The notes under the pieces: generated by a model
Told to the model about the DNA's origin: nothing
The model's database searches: none
The model's input: the letters and a program-made list of their open reading frames with translations, nothing else
Made by a program: the position numbers and the translations under genes
Shown: piece after piece, positions 19,588 to 23,309 of the stretch
Layout: each line of letters opens with the position of its first letter
Numbering within the stretch: position 1 is the first letter of the stretch
Assembly: GCA_030917185.1 (NCBI GenBank)
Contig: JAUPVF010000005.1
Coordinates: 1-23,309 of the forward strand
DNA: 23,309 nt
Direction of reading: 5' to 3'
Source: Patescibacteria group bacterium
GTDB taxonomy: Bacteria; Patescibacteriota; Minisyncoccia; Phycocordibacterales; DATDWN01

Positions 19588-20268
19588 ATGATTTATTTTG
19601 ATCGTGTCTCAAAAATATATCCAGACAATTCTGTTGCCCTAGAAGATGTGTCGTTTTCTGTTGAACCAAAAGAATTCGTCTCTATTGTTGGTCATAGTGG
19701 AGCAGGAAAAACCACATTGCTTAAAATGTTTTTGGCAGAAGAGAGGCCAAGTGATGGAAAAGTTTTTTTTGAATCAACTGATATTCATACATTACGTAAA
19801 AATGAAATTAATGATTTTCGTAGAAAAGTTGGTGTGGTTTTTCAGGATTTTCGTCTATTGCCACATAAAAATGTATACGAAAACATTGCCTTTGCTATGG
19901 AGGCGGCAGGCAGGACAGATGACGAAATAGAAGCAGACGTTCCGCATGTGCTTGAACTGGTTGATTTGGGTAAAAAAATATGGAACTTCCCCGGGGAATT
20001 ATCTGGGGGAGAAAAACAACGCGTGGCAATCGCTCGGGCAATCGTCAATCAGCCAGATGTGATTATTGCAGATGAGCCAACAGGAAACCTTGATCCACTC
20101 AACACATACGATATTGTTCAGATTTTGAAAAAAATTAATGATTTAGGAACAACAGTTATACTGACAACACACAACAAAGGAGTGATTGACTCATTGGGTA
20201 AACGCGTAGTCACCATGGAAAATGGTCGGATTATTAGAGACGATCAGTCGGGGAGGTATATAATATAA
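19588..20268 (+). CDS. ftsE: Cell division ATP-binding protein FtsE
   Basis: The 226-residue ABC ATPase matches FtsE length. Walker A is GHSGAGKTT (35-43), the Q-loop is VVFQDFRLL (84-91, typical of FtsE), the signature is LSGGEKQR (138-145), Walker B is VIIADEPT (158-165) and the H-loop is TTHNK with H195. FtsE and FtsX form a type VII-like ABC complex at the septum that transmits force to wall hydrolases outside the membrane. The start at 19588 gives the usual MIYFDRVSKIYP. ftsX follows 5 bases after the stop. The amidase and other wall enzymes 3-5 kb upstream are possible partners, which is inference. Confidence 0.95.
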   Translation: MIYFDRVSKIYPDNSVALEDVSFSVEPKEFVSIVGHSGAGKTTLLKMFLAEERPSDGKVFFESTDIHTLRKNEINDFRRKVGVVFQDFRLLPHKNVYENIAFAMEAAGRTDDEIEADVPHVLELVDLGKKIWNFPGELSGGEKQRVAIARAIVNQPDVIIADEPTGNLDPLNTYDIVQILKKINDLGTTVILTTHNKGVIDSLGKRVVTMENGRIIRDDQSGRYII

Positions 20269-20273
20269 AAAAC

Positions 20274-21212
20274 ATGATCTGGATTACAATCAAACGAATC
20301 ATACGAACAGGTTTCTTTAATTTTTGGCGCAATGGCTTCGTGTCATTGTCCTCTGTTTTGGTCATGGTGGTGACATTATTTGTCATTGGCTCCACTATTT
20401 TTTCTGGTGCAATTTTGACATCTACACTTAACCAGATTAAAGACAAAGTTGATATTAATGTTTATTTTGTAAATACAGCAGACGAAAGCGATATTTTGTC
20501 TATAAAAAATGATCTAGAGAAACTTCCTCAGGTGGTGGCACCGGTTGAGTACGTATCCCGAGAACAAGCACTAGAAAATTTCAAAAAACGACACGAAAAC
20601 GATCAGTTTACATTGCAGGCGTTGGATGAACTAGGTGAAAACCCACTTGGTGCAAGTTTGAATGTCCGAGCAAAAGATCCATCACAATATGAAAGTATTG
20701 TTAATTTCTTTGGATTAAAGGGTTCCGATTGTAATTCACTAGAAAGCAAGTTCCAGAGTATTGATAAGGTAAATTACTGTCAGAACAAAGACGCGATTGA
20801 CCGGCTGGGTAAAATCATCACATCAGCAAATCGTCTTGGTTTTATTTTGACCATTCTCCTTATTGTTATTTCCATTTTGATTACATTTAATACACTCCGT
20901 TTAGTTATTTTCATGTCCAAAGAAGAAATTTCTGTTATGCGGTTGGTGGGCGCAAGTACCGGCTATATTCGCGGACCATTTTTTGTCGCTGGTGCATTGT
21001 ATGGATTTGTGTCGGGACTCATTACTCTTATTTTGTTTTATCCCGTTACATTATGGCTTGGCAAAACAACTCAAGATTTTTTCGTTGGGCTTAATGTGTT
21101 CCATTATTACACATCTCATTTTGGACAAATCTTTCTCATTATCATGCTGTCAGGTATTGCCATCGGGTCAGTATCAAGTTTTCTGGCAGTTCGTAAATAC
21201 CTCAAAGTCTAG
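20274..21212 (+). CDS. ftsX: Cell division protein FtsX
   Basis: The 312-residue membrane protein has the FtsX layout: one N-terminal helix (about 22-48), a large extracytoplasmic domain (about 50-180) and three C-terminal helices (about 187-213, 235-263, 283-308). It contains EKLPQVVAPVEYVSREQALENFKK, the typical FtsX segment in the outer domain, and FMSKEEISVMRLVGAS, the cytoplasmic coupling loop that touches FtsE. GGGGAGG at 20250-20256 ends 17 bases before the ATG, too far to act as a normal Shine-Dalgarno. A TATAAT at 20259-20264 could give an internal start. Most likely it is co-transcribed with ftsE. Confidence 0.93.
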   Translation: MIWITIKRIIRTGFFNFWRNGFVSLSSVLVMVVTLFVIGSTIFSGAILTSTLNQIKDKVDINVYFVNTADESDILSIKNDLEKLPQVVAPVEYVSREQALENFKKRHENDQFTLQALDELGENPLGASLNVRAKDPSQYESIVNFFGLKGSDCNSLESKFQSIDKVNYCQNKDAIDRLGKIITSANRLGFILTILLIVISILITFNTLRLVIFMSKEEISVMRLVGASTGYIRGPFFVAGALYGFVSGLITLILFYPVTLWLGKTTQDFFVGLNVFHYYTSHFGQIFLIIMLSGIAIGSVSSFLAVRKYLKV

Positions 21213-21260
21213 TACACCCTTCGTGGGTTATTAGGATGGGGTATATTATTAATTTTTAAT

Positions 21261-21265
21261 GGAGG
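21261..21265 (+). promoter_or_regulatory. Shine-Dalgarno of pyrG
   Basis: GGAGG lies 5 bases before the ATG at 21271 and decides between it and an in-frame ATG at 21259, which overlaps the site itself. A weak promoter (TTCGTG 21220-21225, TATATT 21242-21247) may lie upstream. Confidence 0.75.
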
Positions 21266-21270
21266 GTCGT

Positions 21271-22920
21271 ATGAAAAAGAAAAATCATAAATACATTTTT
21301 GTTGTTGGTGGAGTTATGTCAGGAGTAGGCAAGGGAATCGCATCATCGTCTATCGGAAAGATCCTTCAAAGTAAAGGTTTTAAGGTCAACCCAATCAAGG
21401 TTGACCCTTATTTGAATGTAGATGCGGGTACAATGAATCCAACCGAGCACGGAGAGGTGTTTGTGCTTGATTCGGGACTAGAAACAGATCAGGACATGGG
21501 CAACTATGAACGATTTTTGGAACTTGATTTGAAATCAAGTGACTACATGACATCTGGTACGATTTATTATCACATCATCCAAAAAGAGCGCGCCATGGGC
21601 TACAAGGGAAAATGTGTTGACCCTCTACCATTTATCACCGAGGAAATTATGCGTCGATGGAAAAAGGCAGCGGATACACATGAGTCAGATGTATCTTTGA
21701 TTGAAATCGGTGGAACAATTGGTGATTACCAGAACATTATGTTTATTGAAGCGGCACGTATATTGAAAGTTAAATATCCGCAAGATGTGATGTTTGTTAT
21801 GGTATCGTATTTGCCAGTACCGGGGTCGCTTGGTGAAATGAAAACTCGTCCCACACAAAACGCTGTTCGCCAGTTGAACTCGTATGGTGTACAGCCGGAT
21901 GTCATCATTGCTCGCGGTCCACTTCCACTTGATTTCAAACGCAAAGAAAAAATCGCCTTTTCATGTTCTCTTCCTGCGGAGAATGTTATTTCAGCACCGG
22001 ATATAAAAAGTGTGTATGATGTGCCGCTTAATTTTGAAAAAGATAAAATCGGATCAGTGATTTTGAAAACCTTGCACATGCGACCAAAAGGCGCCAATGG
22101 TGATCTGACAGAATGGAAACAGTTTGTAAATAAATCAAAAAATTATAAAACCGATATTAAAATTGCGGTTGTGGGGAAGTATTTTGATACTGGTGATTTT
22201 GTGTTATCTGACGCCTACATTTCTGTTATTGAAGCAGTGAAGTTTTCATCGTACTGGCAAGGTGCGCGTCCCGAGTTGGTATGGATTAATTCTAAAGAAT
22301 ATGAAACTGATCCAAAAAAAGTAAAAAATTTGTCAGAGTATGATGGTATTATTGTGCCCGGTGGTTTTGGCGAGTCCGGTATAGAAGGAGTGATTATGGC
22401 TATTGAGTTTGCACGGAAAAATAAAATTCCGTATTTAGGCTTGTGTTATGGTATGCAGTTAGCGGTAATAGAGTTTTGCCGAAACGTGATTGGTTGGAAG
22501 GATGCACATACGGCAGAAATAAATTCACAGGGGTCCCATGTGGTGATTGATATTATGCCCGAACAGAAAAAATTATTGGAGGATAATAAATATGGTGCAT
22601 CAATGCGACTTGGTGCATATCCGGCACAACTGAAAAAGGGAACACATGCACAGAATGCATATGGGACAGATACGATTTCCGAAAGACATCGCCACCGATA
22701 TGAAGTGAACCCAGCATTTATAGAGGAAATAGAAAAACATGGCATGGTATTTTCTGGTACGTCACCTGATGGGCGATTGATGGAGATTGCTGAGTTACCA
22801 CAGGATGTGCACCCATTTTTCCTTGGCACCCAATTCCATCCAGAATTCAAGGCTCGTCCACTCCACCCACATCCATTGTTTTCTGCATTTATTAAGGCAG
22901 TTTTGAAACACAAAAAATAA
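21271..22920 (+). CDS. pyrG: CTP synthase
   Basis: The 549-residue product has the full family length. The N-terminal synthetase domain starts FVVGGVMSGVGKG, the ATP-binding loop, then has KVDPYLNVDAGTMNPTEHGE and the SLIEIGGTIGDYQ motif. The C-terminal glutamine amidotransferase domain has nucleophile C392 (GLCYGMQ), with H523 and E525 in QFHPEF completing the triad, and the VPGGFGESG oxyanion loop. It converts UTP to CTP using ATP and glutamine. One of only two genes here with a clear Shine-Dalgarno. It is followed by a promoter for a small RNA rather than a terminator. Confidence 0.97.
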   Translation: MKKKNHKYIFVVGGVMSGVGKGIASSSIGKILQSKGFKVNPIKVDPYLNVDAGTMNPTEHGEVFVLDSGLETDQDMGNYERFLELDLKSSDYMTSGTIYYHIIQKERAMGYKGKCVDPLPFITEEIMRRWKKAADTHESDVSLIEIGGTIGDYQNIMFIEAARILKVKYPQDVMFVMVSYLPVPGSLGEMKTRPTQNAVRQLNSYGVQPDVIIARGPLPLDFKRKEKIAFSCSLPAENVISAPDIKSVYDVPLNFEKDKIGSVILKTLHMRPKGANGDLTEWKQFVNKSKNYKTDIKIAVVGKYFDTGDFVLSDAYISVIEAVKFSSYWQGARPELVWINSKEYETDPKKVKNLSEYDGIIVPGGFGESGIEGVIMAIEFARKNKIPYLGLCYGMQLAVIEFCRNVIGWKDAHTAEINSQGSHVVIDIMPEQKKLLEDNKYGASMRLGAYPAQLKKGTHAQNAYGTDTISERHRHRYEVNPAFIEEIEKHGMVFSGTSPDGRLMEIAELPQDVHPFFLGTQFHPEFKARPLHPHPLFSAFIKAVLKHKK

Positions 22921-22935
22921 TCAGCCCGTGCTTGG

Positions 22936-22964
22936 TTGCGATTATTTTGTATGTGATGTATAAT
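22936..22964 (+). promoter_or_regulatory. Promoter of the small RNA (TTGCGA, 17 bp, TATAAT)
   Basis: The -35 TTGCGA (22936-22941) and perfect -10 TATAAT (22959-22964) are 17 bases apart. Transcription should begin near G22971. Confidence 0.7.
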
Positions 22965-22970
22965 ATATGT

Positions 22971-23068
22971 GGTTGCTCTCAGGATACTTGCTTGTACAGC
23001 AGGTTTTCCCCCGAGCCTCAATTTCACGGGCGCGCCACAATTTTCTCCGAGTTGTGCCGCCCTTTTTT
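22971..23068 (+). ncRNA. Unidentified structured small RNA, about 98 nt
   Basis: A strong promoter is followed by a region without a supported ORF and then a terminator. The 5' part can fold as GCTC...GAGC enclosing GGA/TCC and CTTGCT-TGTAC-AGCAGG. The 3' part is the terminator hairpin. I compared it by eye with bacterial SRP RNA (no GGAAGCAG apical motif), tmRNA and 6S RNA, and none fits clearly. Length and layout suit an abundant housekeeping or regulatory RNA. The family is not recognised. Confidence 0.5.
23028..23068 (+). terminator. Terminator of the small RNA
   Basis: GGGCG...CACAA pairs with TTGTG...CGCCC around an 11-base loop, followed by six T. Confidence 0.8.
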
Positions 23069-23103
23069 CTTGTAAAAAAAGCAATTTTTAGGTATGCTAG
23101 GTC

Positions 23104-23112
23104 TGGTATTAT
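23104..23112 (+). promoter_or_regulatory. Extended -10 promoter of tRNA-Gln
   Basis: TGG-TATTAT (hexamer 23107-23112) ends 8 bases before the first base of the mature tRNA, with TTTTTA (23085-23090) as a possible -35. Transcription would start at the tRNA 5' end. Confidence 0.5.
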
Positions 23113-23119
23113 AAATCAT

Positions 23120-23190
23120 TGCGGGATCATCTAATGGTAGGATACGACTCTCTGAAAGTCGCCATCTTGGTTCGACCCCAAGTCCCGCAG
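23120..23190 (+). tRNA. tRNA-Gln (CUG)
   Basis: Acceptor TGCGGGA/TCCCGCA has the U1-A72 pair and discriminator G73 typical of tRNA-Gln. The D stem is 3 base pairs (ATC/GAT) with a GG-containing loop, anticodon stem CGACT/AGTCG encloses CTCTGAA (anticodon CTG), and T stem CTTGG/CCAAG has loop TTCGACC. The next bases are CAC, so CCA is not encoded. With GatCAB it is probably first charged with Glu. Confidence 0.9.
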
Positions 23191-23309
23191 CACAGATACA
23201 ACTCGCATTTTTTTGGCGGGAATTCATAAGCGCGGCGCATAGCGCCGAGAAAGGAAAAGAAGGGTTTTCTTGGATTTTTTTGTCGTGCATGCGCAGGTTC
23301 GACCCGAAG
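23191..23309 (+). repeat. Probable tRNA-tail unit after tRNA-Gln, cut by the window edge
   Basis: After the tRNA come GCGGGA (23216-23221, an inverted copy of the acceptor end TCCCGC), a hairpin CGGCGC-ATA-GCGCCG near 23234-23248, and at the very end GGTTCGACCC followed by GAAG, matching the tRNA-Gln T-arm (GGTTCGACCCCAAG) with no tRNA body before it. The layout resembles the units after tRNA-fMet and tRNA-Asp, but the shared loop GAGCGACGGCGA is absent. No ORF is supported here. Confidence 0.4.

Noticed and set aside
20259..20264. Internal TATAAT as the main ftsX promoter
   Set aside because: It lies in an AT-rich junction 10 bases before the ATG with no -35, and ftsEX are normally co-transcribed; kept only as a possibility.
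21259..21270. ATG at 21259 as pyrG start
   Set aside because: It overlaps the GGAGG that serves the ATG at 21271, and adds four residues not typical for CTP synthase.
22971..23068. Small SRP RNA (ffs) identity
   Set aside because: Length fits, but the conserved GGAAGCAG-type apical loop is not present.
22446..23084. Open frame of 212 codons on the - strand
   Set aside because: Mostly antisense to pyrG and the small RNA; the protein resembles no family and lacks start signals.

Overview
The window looks like chromosome from a Candidatus Patescibacteria (CPR) bacterium, most likely of the parcubacterial type. The evidence is a compact AT-rich genome, a type IV pilus locus with pilins ending in a W-C-V-D motif, a LigA with a degraded zinc finger, a shortened RF2, GatCAB-type tRNA-Gln amidation genes, almost no Shine-Dalgarno sites, and promoters whose -10 box lies just before the start codon. 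RF2 and TGA stop codons indicate the standard code. The lineage is inferred from gene content only.

Layout. Positions 1-7768 hold a type IV pilus assembly locus, all on the + strand: the 3' end of pilB, a receiver-only response regulator, pilT, pilC, three tandem major-type pilins, pilD, and four minor pilins (GspH-, PilW-, PilV- and PilX-like). Positions 7809-11550 carry ligA, gatC and gatA. Positions 11610-12531 encode an SH3b membrane protein followed, in a shifted frame, by a HEPN-like domain; they look like one gene split at a TA repeat. Positions 12571-13512 hold initiator tRNA-fMet (- strand), elongator tRNA-Met and tRNA-Asp, plus three hairpin-rich units, each containing inverted and direct copies of the 3' end of its adjacent tRNA. 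Positions 13572-17444 encode exported or membrane-anchored proteins: a small membrane protein, an Ig-like protein, a polysaccharide deacetylase, an N-acetylmuramoyl-L-alanine amidase and a C39-like peptidase, with one cytosolic transglutaminase-like protein among them. Positions 17581-18612 hold two tRNA-Thr genes, the second sharing one base with the start codon of prfB. Positions 18621-19536 are a self-contained, GC-richer one-gene cassette with its own promoter, 5' stem-loop, SD and terminator. Then come ftsE-ftsX, pyrG, an unidentified small RNA with promoter and terminator, tRNA-Gln(CUG), and the start of what may be a further tRNA-tail unit cut by the window edge.

How it fits together. 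The pilus genes cover the extension motor, retraction motor, platform, subunits and prepilin processing. The 13.5-17.4 kb block looks like envelope remodelling, and ftsEX may couple division to wall hydrolysis. GatC/GatA and tRNA-Gln fit the indirect Gln-tRNA pathway (gatB is not in the window). The most unusual signals are the tRNA-tail hairpin units, the repeated leaderless promoter geometry, the foreign-looking cassette at 18.6-19.5 kb, and the tRNA-Thr/prfB junction.
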